From NCBI RefSeq assembly GCF_900109375.1, contig NZ_FOAB01000003.1, forward strand, positions 62,001-126,000: 64,000 nt of DNA. Reading direction: 5' to 3'. The position numbers and the translations under genes were made by a program. Every line of letters starts with the position of its first letter. The stretch's first letter is position 1. This stretch comes from Aquimarina amphilecti. Its GTDB lineage: Bacteria; Bacteroidota; Bacteroidia; Flavobacteriales; Flavobacteriaceae. The notes beneath the pieces were generated by a model. That model ran no database searches. It was not told where the DNA came from and worked only from the letters and a program-made list of their open reading frames with translations. Below are positions 49,771-59,066 of this stretch, piece by piece.

Positions 49771-50460
49771 ATGAGCCATAGACTATTCATAATACTTTTA
49801 TTTTTTATGTTTCGACTATCGTGGTCTCAACACTGTGAGTATAAAACTCGAATAATAGAAGATGAACTACAAGGTAGGTATGAGTTTATTGACAGCGCAG
49901 CTTACGAAAAACATAAAAAAATTGCAGAAAAGTTCATAGATTTCACTCCTGCCAATGAACAGAAAATAATAACCACCTATCCCAAAACATTTAAACTCAA
50001 CGATTCTTGTTACACCTTTAATAAAAAGTTTACTTATAGTACTACCAATTACAGAAGAATACTAAAAGCATGTAATATAAACGGTAGTGTCCCCAAAGAA
50101 TCATTAGGCTACCAGTTTAAGGGTATTTATTTTAATCATGTACTGATAGAAGTATCTGGTTATGAGCACTGGGGGTATCTTTCGGTTGACTTAGAGAATG
50201 AAGAGACCCTTTATACCTTAGGCAAACCATTAAGTTCGAAAGGAAAAACAGCCATTTCTTATTCAAACTATTATAGCGAGGAAGAAATTACGATAACTGA
50301 TCTAAAAATAAACAAACAATACACTATAGGTATAGAAGATCTGGTAACAGCAGAATCTTATGTAATAAAGGATGTATATTACTTAAAACTTACATCCAAC
50401 ATGCGTCCTAATTGCTACAAAAAAATAAAATATTTAAAATTGCAATTAACTGATCAATAG
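49771..50460 (+). CDS. secreted hypothetical protein, 229 aa
   Basis: Signal peptide (MSHRLFIILLFFMFRLSWSQ), then a mixed alpha/beta domain with four Cys. No family recognised. It has YEHWGYLSVDLENEETLYTLGKPL in the middle and a C-terminus ending YLKLQLTDQ. Probably paired with the next small secreted protein, 69 bp downstream. Confidence 0.62.
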   Translation: MSHRLFIILLFFMFRLSWSQHCEYKTRIIEDELQGRYEFIDSAAYEKHKKIAEKFIDFTPANEQKIITTYPKTFKLNDSCYTFNKKFTYSTTNYRRILKACNINGSVPKESLGYQFKGIYFNHVLIEVSGYEHWGYLSVDLENEETLYTLGKPLSSKGKTAISYSNYYSEEEITITDLKINKQYTIGIEDLVTAESYVIKDVYYLKLTSNMRPNCYKKIKYLKLQLTDQ

Positions 50461-50529
50461 ATATAAAAATGAAAAAGTAAGGTAACATTTTACCGCGAGA
50501 TGATACATACACTAAACATTGCCAAAAAT

Positions 50530-51021
50530 ATGAAAAGATATATTTCATTAATAGCTATATTGACTATCGTAAGTGCCTTTTCTCAGGAAAAAAAAACAAT
50601 ATTTCAACCCGAATTTGCTTCTTTCACCATCCAATGTGAAAAAATTGGACGAACTATAGTTGATAAAAATAGTATCTCTGATGTCACTGAATGGTACGAA
50701 GGTGAAAAACTACAAGAAACAATCTCCAAAATTTCTAAACTAGAGTCTGATATAAATGCCTCTCCTCTTAAAGTTACTTATTACTTAGTTCTTATAAATG
50801 AAGAACGCCCGGTGTACACATTTCATTTTTTTAATAAAGAAACTAAAGAGGAATTTGGACAATTATTCCTGCTTTTCAAGAATAGAGATAATGTTTTGAT
50901 AGATGAAATACGATTAGTGGATAAAACTGGATTGGAAAAAATCAAATCTGAATCCGAAAAAGATTCTGAGTTCAAAAATATTCCTCTACCTCCTCCACCG
51001 CCACCGATTATAAAAAATTAA
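50530..51021 (+). CDS. secreted hypothetical protein with proline end
   Basis: About 163 residues from ATG 50530 (MKRYISLIAILTIVSAFSQ, a clean signal peptide); the in-frame ATG at 50500 would spoil it. The C-terminus is LPPPPPPIIKN, a proline-run seen in some flavobacterial exported proteins. No function assigned. Confidence 0.62.
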   Translation: MKRYISLIAILTIVSAFSQEKKTIFQPEFASFTIQCEKIGRTIVDKNSISDVTEWYEGEKLQETISKISKLESDINASPLKVTYYLVLINEERPVYTFHFFNKETKEEFGQLFLLFKNRDNVLIDEIRLVDKTGLEKIKSESEKDSEFKNIPLPPPPPPIIKN

Positions 51022-51195
51022 AACGTATGATAATAATATATATGCGATAATAGTAGATTCTTAATCAATCCAAAGGTTCGTATATATTTGCAAAGGCGCA
51101 ATGATTATTAAATAAAAAACACTAATCAATACGCAGAAAACGTCTGCGGTTAGGTAACAATTTGAGCAGCTAGGACACATATATTAAACGTTAGC
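51022..51195 (+). repeat. attC-like intergenic element 4
   Basis: Right end CATATATTAAACGTTAGC is clear. The left end (ATAATAATATATATGCGATAATAG) is degenerate and lacks GCTAAC. Middle part has CCAAAGGTTCG and CGCAATGATT... as in element 6. Confidence 0.55.
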
Positions 51196-51202
51196 TAAAA
51201 TT

Positions 51203-52129
51203 ATGAAAAACACACTTTATTTTATAATCTTAATTCAACTATTAAGTTGTAAAACCGATGTAGATTTAAAAAAAAATGAGGATTCAACAACTTATGAAAA
51301 ATCTACTGAAATAAAGGAATTAAATAATAACATTAAATATGTTATAGCTAAGTCAGGACTTAATTTCAGAAAAAAACCTAAAGGTAAAATCATTGGAAAA
51401 TTTGAATTTGGAGAAAAAGTAGAAGTAGTAAAAAAAACTAATATATTCGAAAGTATTACTGATGAAAATAAACAGATAAAAGGAGAATGGTTAGGCGTAC
51501 TAACAAAAAATCAATCAAATGTTAAATATGTTTTTGGTGGTTTTTTAGCAAATAGAAAAGAGTTTGAAATAATTGGTAAAGACTTCTTAAATCTCATCTC
51601 TTCAGATTATGAAGTAGAATATAAGACAGAAGGAGATTTAAATGGCGATAAAATAAATGATATTGCGATAGTTGTAAAAAGAAAAGTAAACTTTAACGGT
51701 AATCGAGATGTTATTATCTTATTAAAGGATAATAATAACATCTATAGACTAGATAAAATCTCTAAAACTGTTTTTCCTTCAAAATACTATTCTGACTCAA
51801 GTGAATCTTATGAAAACAGCTACGATATAGAGGATATAACTATAGCGAATAATGAACTAATAATAGAATTATATGGAGTAGGTGTAGTAGGAAATAATGT
51901 ATCTAAATTTAAGTATTTTGGAAAAAAATTGCTTTTAACTAATATCGAAGTTTCCGCCAATGGTGCTGGAGAACATTACAAATCAAACTATAATGTAATT
52001 AATGGTGAAATAATTACAGAAATAACTAATCTTTTAAATGAAAATATATCTACGGAAACTACAACAAAACAAATTGAAAAAAAAGAATATAAGTTTGAAG
52101 ATTCTAATCCTAGAAATATAAATTATTAA
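51203..52129 (+). CDS. SH3-domain lipoprotein
   Basis: 308 residues. Lipobox (IQLLSC), then a bacterial SH3 domain (KYVIAKSGLNFRKKPKGKIIGKFEFGEKVEVV ... GEWLGVLTKN ... YVFGGFLA, about 50-125), and a C-terminal beta domain of the VCBS-like type (DYEVEYKTEGDLNGDKINDIAIVVKR). SH3b domains bind cell-wall peptides. Single-gene unit between elements 4 and 5, starting 7 bp after the former. Confidence 0.74.
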   Translation: MKNTLYFIILIQLLSCKTDVDLKKNEDSTTYEKSTEIKELNNNIKYVIAKSGLNFRKKPKGKIIGKFEFGEKVEVVKKTNIFESITDENKQIKGEWLGVLTKNQSNVKYVFGGFLANRKEFEIIGKDFLNLISSDYEVEYKTEGDLNGDKINDIAIVVKRKVNFNGNRDVIILLKDNNNIYRLDKISKTVFPSKYYSDSSESYENSYDIEDITIANNELIIELYGVGVVGNNVSKFKYFGKKLLLTNIEVSANGAGEHYKSNYNVINGEIITEITNLLNENISTETTTKQIEKKEYKFEDSNPRNINY

Positions 52130-52136
52130 AACTATT

Positions 52137-52318
52137 GCCAACAATGGTTATAATTAATACGGGGTTGGCCGTTTAAGGCATATAAGCTAACTCTGTCAAA
52201 TTTTTAATTTGGCTTTAAAAGCAGAAAAGGTAAATCAAAATATAAAAATTTGGCTCGGTGTTAAATCCAAAATGTAGTATCTTTTTACACGCTACGATTT
52301 TATACACTAGCCGCTAGC
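52137..52318 (+). repeat. attC-like intergenic element 5
   Basis: 182 bp. Left GCCAACAATGGTTATAATTA, nearly identical to element 3; right CACGCTACGATTTTATACAC and CCGCTAGC. Central hairpin CAAATTTTTAATTTGG. Right end diverges from CGTTAGC by two bases. Confidence 0.62.
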
Positions 52319-52334
52319 ATTAATATAAAACTGA

Positions 52335-52931
52335 ATGGAAAACGAATTTCTAGAAGTTATGTCCCAACAGACTGACGAACAGCTAATAAAAATATTGACT
52401 GTAGAAAGAGAAAAATACAATCCCCTCGCAATCGAGGCAGCTGAATCAGAAATAAAAAAGCGGAATATTGATACTTCGGACTTTGAACAAATTAGAGAAA
52501 AAGTTGTTGTCGAAAAAGAACAAATGGAAAAAGTTAATTCTAACGTTGTTGGTTCCGGAATTCGATTTGTAAATTTTTTAATTGACTTCATTGTATGGTT
52601 AATTCTAGCATTTATTGTAAGTTTTGTAATTGAACTTTTCATTCAACCTACTGACCAAGGAATGATTTCTCTAATTGGCTACATTTTGATTTTTGGAACA
52701 TTTATCGCTTACTATGCGATAATGGAAATAAAATTCCAGAAAACTATTGGGAAATTTGTTACAAAAACAAGAGTTATAAAAATGAACGGAGAAAAACCCA
52801 CGAATGGTGATATTATTATCCGAACTTTTTGCCGACTTATACCATTTGATAGACTCTCTTTTCTATTTGTAAAAAATGGAATTCATGATTATTTATCGAA
52901 AACAAATGTGATTAAAGACTCTGCAGAATAA
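52335..52931 (+). CDS. RDD-family membrane protein
   Basis: 198 residues. An N-terminal acidic helical part (about 1-60: MSQQTDEQLIKILTVEREKYNPLAIEAAESEIKKR) precedes an RDD domain: SGIRFVNFLIDFIVWLILAFIVSF, three membrane segments, and QKTIGKFVTKTRVIKMNGEKPTNGDIIIRTFCRLIPFDRLSFL. RDD proteins may act in ion exchange or transport; no firm function. Starts 16 bp after element 5. Confidence 0.85.
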   Translation: MENEFLEVMSQQTDEQLIKILTVEREKYNPLAIEAAESEIKKRNIDTSDFEQIREKVVVEKEQMEKVNSNVVGSGIRFVNFLIDFIVWLILAFIVSFVIELFIQPTDQGMISLIGYILIFGTFIAYYAIMEIKFQKTIGKFVTKTRVIKMNGEKPTNGDIIIRTFCRLIPFDRLSFLFVKNGIHDYLSKTNVIKDSAE

Positions 52932-52940
52932 AAGACTAAT

Positions 52941-53109
52941 GCTAATATTATATATATGATCATAGCAGTAAAATGATCAATCGAATGGTTGTTGTATTTT
53001 TGATAAGACGCAACGCTTTCAGAAAGTAAAAGTTAGCAACCAATGCGCAGAAAATGTAGATAGTTAGGTTACACTTTGCCTTCCTACAGCACATAAATTA
53101 AACGTTAGC
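52941..53109 (+). repeat. attC-like intergenic element 6
   Basis: 169 bp. Left GCTAATATTATATATATGATC; right CACATAAATTAAACGTTAGC. Like elements 1 and 4 in the outer part; it holds CAATGCGCAGAAAATGT, as in element 4. Confidence 0.6.
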
Positions 53110-53120
53110 AATAATTAAAA

Positions 53121-53660
53121 ATGAAGTTTGAAGAAATAATAACTGACAGATTAATTTTAAGAAAATTTACTCAAGAAAGTTTTGATTCTATCTATTCTGA
53201 TATGTCTCAGGATGAACAATTAGTTATTCTTGGCTTAAATTCGATTGAAAAATTAGTGGAAGAAAAAGAAAAGTATAAAAAAGGCCTTTCTACACATAAT
53301 AAGAAATTCCTTTACCATCAATTAATTGATAAAAAAACAGCTGCGATTATTGGTTGGTGTGGATTTCATACTTGGTACACTGACCACAATAGAGCAGAAA
53401 TAGGATATGGACTGTTTGATGATAACTATAAAAATAAAGGCATTATGTCAGAAGCAATAGTATCAATTGTTAATTATGGGTTTAACAATATGAACTTAGA
53501 AAGAATAGAGGCATTTGTAAGCCCAAATAACACGCCTTCGATAAAGCTGCTAAAAAGAATGAAATTCGAGAAAGAAGGCTTTTTAAAACATCATTATTTT
53601 GATAATAATAAAATGGATGATTCAATAGTTTTTGCGCTATTGAAATCTGAATATAAATAA
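53121..53660 (+). CDS. GNAT acetyltransferase (RimJ/RimL-like)
   Basis: 179 residues, one GNAT domain: TDRLILRKFTQESFDSIY, GWCGFHTWYTDHNRAEIGYGLFDDNYKNKGIMSEAI (acetyl-CoA loop), LERIEAFVSPNNTPSIKLLKRMKFEKEGFLKHH. It would acetylate an amine, perhaps a protein N-terminus or drug; substrate unknown. Starts 12 bp after element 6. Confidence 0.9.
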   Translation: MKFEEIITDRLILRKFTQESFDSIYSDMSQDEQLVILGLNSIEKLVEEKEKYKKGLSTHNKKFLYHQLIDKKTAAIIGWCGFHTWYTDHNRAEIGYGLFDDNYKNKGIMSEAIVSIVNYGFNNMNLERIEAFVSPNNTPSIKLLKRMKFEKEGFLKHHYFDNNKMDDSIVFALLKSEYK

Positions 53661-53666
53661 CAATTA

Positions 53667-53798
53667 CCAACTACACGCATAGTTTATTACTTGATGGTTT
53701 TTAAAATCTATCAAGAAAATTCTAGCGAATTTCTTAATCACAGTCTCTTTTTATTATCTTGGTTCTTATAGCAACTAACCATACACAAGACCGCTACC
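53667..53798 (+). repeat. attC-like intergenic element 7 (degenerate)
   Basis: 132 bp. Left ACCAACTACACGCATAGTTT; right CAACTAACCATACACAAGAC and CCGCTACC. The two pair weakly. From 53799 to 54065 I see nothing but AT-rich sequence. Confidence 0.42.
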
Positions 53799-54065
53799 AT
53801 CCATTCCAGAGCATTATTGGAATAAAAAACTAGTTTATTTTTTTGAGTTTATTTTAAACTTTAAGAATGAAAAGTCACAAAAAAGAAGTCTACACGCTAT
53901 ATCTCTCAATTTTATTAAAAAAAACCTCTGAACTGAATTAAAATCAAAACAGAATAGTCAGCTAAAGAAACGCTACTCATTCGATAAATATTAACAAAAT
54001 CGCAACAACATTTATATAATTTATTAAATGCTTAAATTAGTCCCAAACTCAAATTGTATTGACAA

Positions 54066-54803
54066 ATGAATAAACTTAATCCCTCCATAAAACATCACTT
54101 ATTGATAGGGGTATTTATAGGAATTTGGATGTTCTGTTTTGTTTACTTTATAAAACCATTTGAGATTGAATTCTTTTCGAATACCAATTGGGTAGGCCTC
54201 GGAATTGGGTTTTCATTTCTTACATTTTTGTGTTACGGTATTGTAGCTGTGATACAAAACAGGGTCTATAAAAAGATATTGAGATGGAATGTTTTTTTTG
54301 AAATTATAACGATTCTATGTTTATGCTTGATTTTGAATATTGTTTTCTATAAGTATTCTAAAAGTTCAATTATAAATAGTGTCTATAATTTTTCTTTCTT
54401 TTCTTTTCTATTTGCTAAGACATCTATTGTATTAGTCCCGTTATTAATATTCTCTAGACTATATGTCGTAAGACTTATCCCTCCTAAAGAGATCCTACTC
54501 ACTATACGAGGTGATAATAAACTAGATATTCTTAAAGTATACCCTTCAGATTTAGTAAGTGCATCTAGCTCTCAAAACTATGTAGAGATTTTCTATTTAG
54601 ATAATGGAGAGTTAAGTTCAAAACTCATTCGTTCTTCATTAAAAAAGTTGCATCAAGAGATCCCTTTTTTAGTACAAGTGCATCGTTCTCACTTTATAAA
54701 TCCAACACATTTTAAGTCGTGGAAAAACCAAAATACGATTTTCCTTACCCAAATGGAGGTTAGTGTTTCTAAAAATTATAAAGATAGTATTCTAGCCTTA
54801 TAA
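54066..54803 (+). CDS. membrane LytTR-family regulator
   Basis: 245 residues with four membrane segments (HHLLIGVFIGIWMFCFVYFI, WVGLGIGFSFLTFLCYGIVAV, FFEIITILCLCLILNIVFY, FFSFLFAKTSIVLVPLLIF) and a C-terminal LytTR DNA-binding domain (LDILKVYPSDLVSASSSQNYVEIFYLDN ... FLVQVHRSHFINPTHFKSW). Membrane-bound LytTR proteins read direct repeats. It lies before an esterase gene, perhaps its target; a second such protein is at 59599. Confidence 0.88.
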   Translation: MNKLNPSIKHHLLIGVFIGIWMFCFVYFIKPFEIEFFSNTNWVGLGIGFSFLTFLCYGIVAVIQNRVYKKILRWNVFFEIITILCLCLILNIVFYKYSKSSIINSVYNFSFFSFLFAKTSIVLVPLLIFSRLYVVRLIPPKEILLTIRGDNKLDILKVYPSDLVSASSSQNYVEIFYLDNGELSSKLIRSSLKKLHQEIPFLVQVHRSHFINPTHFKSWKNQNTIFLTQMEVSVSKNYKDSILAL

Positions 54804-54925
54804 TTTTCGTACCTGAAAAATCATCTTTCGTACCAAGCCCATATTATTTAATGGTTTGAAGCTTTTTTAAATGTATTTTTATCCCGTTATACTATTATTA
54901 ACGATTCTTCAAAAAAGCTTCATAA

Positions 54926-56140
54926 ATGAAAAACATATCATTATTACTCGTTCTTATAAGCATACATTTTCAGAGCAATGCTCAGTTTTGTAAAAACGAA
55001 AAAAATGAAATAGTTATTGGAATCACAGATTCTTTATATTCTCATGTACTTAAAGAACAACGTGATATTTGGGTACATCTTCCTGAAGAAATAGAAGAAG
55101 GAAAAAAATATCCTATAATATATGTATTGAATTCTCCACGGCATTTTTATCCCGTTACAGGCATGTTAAAACTATTAGAAGATTTTGATATCCCAAAGTC
55201 TATTGTTGTGGGAATTACTAATACAGATAGCACTAGAGATTTTACTCCTACAAATGTTCTTGTAGGTCGTCAGGGACATTCTGTTGAAACTTCTGGTGGC
55301 GCTTCTAATTTTCTAGAATTTATGCAGTGCGAACTTGCTCCATATCTTGAAAATAAATACCCTGCAGATAAAATGAGCACCATTTTAGGGCATTCGCTAG
55401 GAGGTCTTTTTACGATATATGCCTATGTAAATCATCCAGATGTTTTTGACAATTATCTAGCTATAGACCCCAGTCTTTGGTGGGATAAAGAAAATCTAAT
55501 CAAGAAATCTAAAAAGTTACTTAAAAAAGATAATTATCAAAACAAATCATTACATCTTGCTGTAGCAAATAGTTATAACGTAGACACTGTTAAAGTGAGG
55601 AGAATGGATGATGAACCCACGGAAGGGTTAAGAGCCAATCTTAAGTTTCACGATATACTGGTAGAAAATCAAAACCATCTTGAAACATCATGGAAGTATT
55701 ATCCAGAAGAAGATCACGGAGGTATCGTAACACTGGGGATGTACAATGGTTTGCGATCTGTATATAAATGGTATAAGTTCAAAGAAAGATGGCGTTTTAA
55801 CACTCCAAAAAGATATAGTAAAGAAGAGCTAACACAACCTTTTTATACTCACTTTAATAAACTTAGTATTCGGTTTAAACGTGATATGAAACCAAAATGG
55901 GAATTTGCAAATGATTTAGGATTTTTCATGTTAGACGTACACGATTTACCTAAAAAAGCCAAAGCCTATCTGGATATTAACCTACATTTTTATCCAGGAG
56001 AATCTAGAAGTTATGTAGCAATGGGTGATTTTTACTCAAAAACAAAGGAAAAGAAAAAAGCCATAGAACAATATCAAAAAGCTATTGAAATAGATGGCAA
56101 TAAAGATGCTAAAAAAAAGCTCAAAAAATTAACTAAATGA
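54926..56140 (+). CDS. secreted esterase (esterase D/enterochelin-esterase-like) with TPR end
   Basis: 404 residues. Signal peptide (MKNISLLLVLISIHFQSNAQ), then an alpha/beta-hydrolase of the putative esterase family (YPIIYVLNSPRHFYPVTGMLKLL ... GHSLGGLFTIYAYVNHPDVFDNYLAIDPSLWWDKE) with nucleophile Ser in GHSLGG and a His in EEDHGGI. The last 60 residues make a TPR-like pair of helices (SYVAMGDFYSKTKEKKKAIEQYQKAIEIDGN). Probably cleaves siderophores or acetyl-sugar esters; substrate unknown. Confidence 0.85.
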   Translation: MKNISLLLVLISIHFQSNAQFCKNEKNEIVIGITDSLYSHVLKEQRDIWVHLPEEIEEGKKYPIIYVLNSPRHFYPVTGMLKLLEDFDIPKSIVVGITNTDSTRDFTPTNVLVGRQGHSVETSGGASNFLEFMQCELAPYLENKYPADKMSTILGHSLGGLFTIYAYVNHPDVFDNYLAIDPSLWWDKENLIKKSKKLLKKDNYQNKSLHLAVANSYNVDTVKVRRMDDEPTEGLRANLKFHDILVENQNHLETSWKYYPEEDHGGIVTLGMYNGLRSVYKWYKFKERWRFNTPKRYSKEELTQPFYTHFNKLSIRFKRDMKPKWEFANDLGFFMLDVHDLPKKAKAYLDINLHFYPGESRSYVAMGDFYSKTKEKKKAIEQYQKAIEIDGNKDAKKKLKKLTK

Positions 56141-56337
56141 AAATTGAGCCCTCTGGAAAATACAGTCGTCTAGGTAACTAAAAACACAAAAAATGCTAAG
56201 GTATTCTAGGATAATTTGAACTTGAAAAATCAACAAAATGGCAACACAGTATAAAATTAATTGCTAGTGCTGGTCTACTTATTAAAATTCTTACGAATTT
56301 TATATGCTGTTTGTTTTTAACTAAATTAGTTGCTGAA

Positions 56338-56365
56338 ACACGCTACGTTTCATATACTAGAACAT
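56338..56365 (+). repeat. right half of an attC-like element
   Basis: CACGCTACGTTTCATATACTAGAAC resembles the right end of elements 5 and 8 but stops before CGTTRGC. The gap 56141-56397 otherwise shows only a short hairpin (AAAATTCTTACGAATTTT). Confidence 0.4.
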
Positions 56366-56397
56366 TTTGTATAATTAAGAAATTTAACCGACCTTAA

Positions 56398-56829
56398 TTG
56401 GAGAAAACAATACATATAATTCGGCAACCCTATGAAGAACCATATCACATAAATTTGATTTTTAGAGCATCTAATGGCCAGAGTACTGGAGAACTTGAAA
56501 TTTATGACAACGCTGAACAGCTTAAGGAATTAGCAGATGCTCTTGAAGGTTTTCCATTTAATGGGACAAAAACATTTCTTTGGGAATTAGGTTCGGAAAA
56601 ACCAAAAGACAATTTCGCATTCTATTTCAAATGCGAATTTTCTTTATTAAAACACTCAAGTGACTGTATTGTCCGGATTAGATTAAACAATAATAAAAAT
56701 TCTTTATCGGAATTTAATATCCAATGTTACACTACTGAACTAAACAAATTAGGACAATTATTTCGTGAGTTTTCAAAATTAAAAAAGAAGACTCTTACTT
56801 GGTATGGGTTCGATGGCGAAGTGAAATAA
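56398..56829 (+). CDS. hypothetical protein, 143 aa
   Basis: Starts with TTG at 56398 (no ATG is available before the conserved-looking MEKTIHIIRQPYEEPYHINLIF stretch). Soluble, mainly beta-strands, one Cys pair; a pattern seen in small immunity-like proteins, but I cannot name a family. Lies behind an incomplete element. Confidence 0.5.
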   Translation: MEKTIHIIRQPYEEPYHINLIFRASNGQSTGELEIYDNAEQLKELADALEGFPFNGTKTFLWELGSEKPKDNFAFYFKCEFSLLKHSSDCIVRIRLNNNKNSLSEFNIQCYTTELNKLGQLFREFSKLKKKTLTWYGFDGEVK

Positions 56830-56958
56830 ATAACTACATGCAACAAGGTGTAAAAAACATAGCTAATCAGTGCTAAACCGAAAGATTTGCGATTATTTAC
56901 AAAGATGTTCAAATTTTTAAATTTAGCTTTTAGAATAGAAAAATTAAAAATAAACCAT
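56827..56958 (+). repeat. left part of an attC-like element with hairpin
   Basis: CATGCAACAAGGTGTAAAAA, CATAGCTAATCAGTGCTAAACCGAAAG and the hairpin CAAATTTTTAAATTTAG match the left and middle of the family; the right end is missing and the next gene starts at once. Confidence 0.5.
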
Positions 56959-56959
56959 A

Positions 56960-57940
56960 ATGAAAACAACTTTTAACGTGTTATTTTTATTCTTCTTAAC
57001 TGTTTTTAGTACTAAATCTTTTTCACAGAAGATGATTGAATCTTACGAACCAGTAAAAAATGATAGTTTAAGAGTTGGAATAGGAGAAAATGATTTTTTG
57101 CCTTTTATTCAAAAAGGTTATACTCTAATGCTTCCTGAAAATAAGGAAATAAAAGGTGTACTTATTTTTCTCGAAGATTCAAGGTATGACAAAAAAAACC
57201 ACAGCTCAAAGCAGATGTATACGCCAGCAACGAAACAAGACTTTGCGGTATTATCTGTTTCAACCGAAATTCCACTTGATTTCTATTTTTCTAAATCATC
57301 TATGAATTCTACACATAATCTAATTAAAGAAGTGTTTAATAAACATAATTTACCTAATGAAAACATTTTCTTTTTAGGAGCAAGTTTAGTTGGACATAGA
57401 GCGATGCGATATATTAAATTCGTGAAAGAGAGTGACTTCAAATTTAAACTTAAAATAGAAGGTATTGTTATCTGTAATTTCACAATGGATTTTACAAGAA
57501 AATGGTATCAACATAAACGTGATATCAGAATTAATCGAATTGATCTTTGGGAACCAAAATTTATAAATTATCTATTAGAAAAATACTTGGAAGGAACACC
57601 AAAAACTAATCCCAAAAATTATCACAACTTCTCATCTTACAGTTACTTTGATGAAAAAAATGAAAATGTTAAGATTTACAATGAATATGGAGTTCGAGCA
57701 TATATAGAACCTGCAATAAAATATAAACTGACAAAACAACTAAGAACATTATACGATAATAATTCGACAGATATAGTTGGCTTTTTAGCTGAATTGAAAC
57801 TAGCAGGAAATAAAAATACCGAATTAATTGTATTACAACCCGAGGACAACCCATCATCAAAAAAGAATACTCAATCAACTTGGGATGCAATAAATAAAGA
57901 TGAACTTATGGATTGGATTCAAAAGCAAACGGAAAAATAA
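56960..57940 (+). CDS. secreted hydrolase-like protein, function unknown
   Basis: 326 residues. Signal peptide (MKTTFNVLFLFFLTVFSTKSFSQ). The middle (KGVLIFLEDSRYDKK ... NENIFFLGASLVGHRAMRYIKFV) resembles an alpha/beta-hydrolase with Ser in GASLVGH, but the family is not recognised. Located between two incomplete elements. Confidence 0.62.
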   Translation: MKTTFNVLFLFFLTVFSTKSFSQKMIESYEPVKNDSLRVGIGENDFLPFIQKGYTLMLPENKEIKGVLIFLEDSRYDKKNHSSKQMYTPATKQDFAVLSVSTEIPLDFYFSKSSMNSTHNLIKEVFNKHNLPNENIFFLGASLVGHRAMRYIKFVKESDFKFKLKIEGIVICNFTMDFTRKWYQHKRDIRINRIDLWEPKFINYLLEKYLEGTPKTNPKNYHNFSSYSYFDEKNENVKIYNEYGVRAYIEPAIKYKLTKQLRTLYDNNSTDIVGFLAELKLAGNKNTELIVLQPEDNPSSKKNTQSTWDAINKDELMDWIQKQTEK

Positions 57941-58015
57941 CTACCTACAACAGCGTGTATAAAAGATAGCTAGTAAGTACTTAATCTAAAGGTTGAGAAT
58001 AATTAACTTTCTGAA
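57941..58015 (+). repeat. left part of an attC-like element
   Basis: CTACAACAGCGTGTATAAAAG, ATAGCTAGTAAGTACTTAATC, CTAAAGG match the left part of the element at 56827. The right end is missing. Confidence 0.45.
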
Positions 58016-58025
58016 AAAATAAAAT

Positions 58026-58451
58026 ATGGCAACAATCAATACGTATTTAAGCTTTATGGGTAATACTGAAAAAGCATTTAATTTTTACAAATCAGTATTT
58101 GGTACTGAATTCGTTGGTGGAATAAGACGCTTTGGGGATATGCCTGATAATGATTTAATGTCGGAAGAGGATAAACGAAAAATAATGCATGTTGGTTTAC
58201 CAATAGGGCCTGGAAATTTACTTATGGGGACTGATCTACTTGAATCCAAGGGACAATCGCTAACATTCGGGAATAATTATTATATATCTATTAGCCCAGA
58301 GAGTAAAGAAGAAGCTGTAAAATTATTTAATGGGCTTTCATCAGGAGGAACGATAATATCACCACTAGAAGATACATTTTGGGGTGCATACTTTGGGTCA
58401 TTTACAGATAAATTCGGAGTGCAATGGATGGTAAATTATCTTAAACAATAA
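58026..58451 (+). CDS. VOC-family (PhnB-like) protein
   Basis: 141 residues, two-module glyoxalase/VOC fold: INTYLSFMGNTEKAFNFYKSVFGTEFVGGIRRFGDMP ... KIMHVGLPIGPGNLLMGTD ... WGAYFGSFTDKFGVQWMVNY. PhnB-like members have unknown substrate, related to metal-dependent resistance proteins. Confidence 0.88.
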   Translation: MATINTYLSFMGNTEKAFNFYKSVFGTEFVGGIRRFGDMPDNDLMSEEDKRKIMHVGLPIGPGNLLMGTDLLESKGQSLTFGNNYYISISPESKEEAVKLFNGLSSGGTIISPLEDTFWGAYFGSFTDKFGVQWMVNYLKQ

Positions 58452-58617
58452 AAAACCAAGCACAACAACATCTGTAATTTATTGTGGTGAAATTTCCTGA
58501 ATGGGAATTCTTATCTTGCAATAAAGAGCTTGATTATCTCGATATAGTTCTCGTAGATAATTCTGCAACGAAACAATAGCCCACCTATTAAATATACATC
58601 TTAAATAAAAATAATTT
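58452..58617 (+). other. gene-free stretch with possible degenerate element
   Basis: CACAACAACATCTGTAATTTATTG near the start and CAATAGCCCACCTATTAAATATAC near the end faintly resemble the element ends; the middle shows no structure I can name. Confidence 0.25.
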
Positions 58618-58962
58618 ATGCCACATTTTGTAATTGACTGTTCTCAAAATATTATAAAAACAAAATCACCAAAAAAAATTATCCAAAAAGTATACGATAC
58701 CGCAGAATCAACTGACCTTTTTGATAAGGGAGATATTAAAGTAAGAATCAATCCTTTTGAATATTACAATATCGGGAATACTGAAGATGATTTTATTCAC
58801 ATCTTCGCTAATATTATGGAAGGACGAACCATTTCTCAAAAAAAGAATTTATCGAGAAAGATTATTACTGAATTGAAATTAATGTTCCCTAACGTCCCGA
58901 TTATTTCAATCAATATTAGGGATTTTGAAAAAGCAACGTACTGCAACAAATCAATGGTGTAA
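58618..58962 (+). CDS. tautomerase-superfamily protein (CHMI-like)
   Basis: 114 residues with Pro directly after the start Met (MPHFVIDCSQNI), the catalytic N-terminal proline of the tautomerase fold, and the 5-carboxymethyl-2-hydroxymuconate isomerase pattern (KVRINPFEYYNIGNTEDDFIHIFANIMEGRTISQKKNLSRKIITELKLMFPNVPIISINIRDFEKATY). In this setting, an isolated gene, the substrate is unknown. Confidence 0.84.
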   Translation: MPHFVIDCSQNIIKTKSPKKIIQKVYDTAESTDLFDKGDIKVRINPFEYYNIGNTEDDFIHIFANIMEGRTISQKKNLSRKIITELKLMFPNVPIISINIRDFEKATYCNKSMV

Positions 58963-58982
58963 AACTAAAAATGTAAAACCAT

Positions 58983-59048
58983 TAGTAACATCATATATGA
59001 AATATAGTGCTTATCCTCTGCCCTACGTTTCTTATACGAGACGTTGGC
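58983..59048 (+). repeat. attC-like intergenic element 8 (short)
   Basis: Only 66 bp: left TAACATCATATATGAAATATAG, right CCCTACGTTTCTTATACG followed by AGACGTTGGC. The arms pair with some mismatches and only a short top, much like a minimal integron attC. Confidence 0.62.
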
Positions 59049-59066
59049 GGTCACATAAAAACTCAA

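Noticed and set aside
45653..59048. Calling the elements true integron attC sites
   Set aside because: Most right ends read GTTRGC, not GTTRRRY, and no integrase is visible. They are reported only as attC-like.
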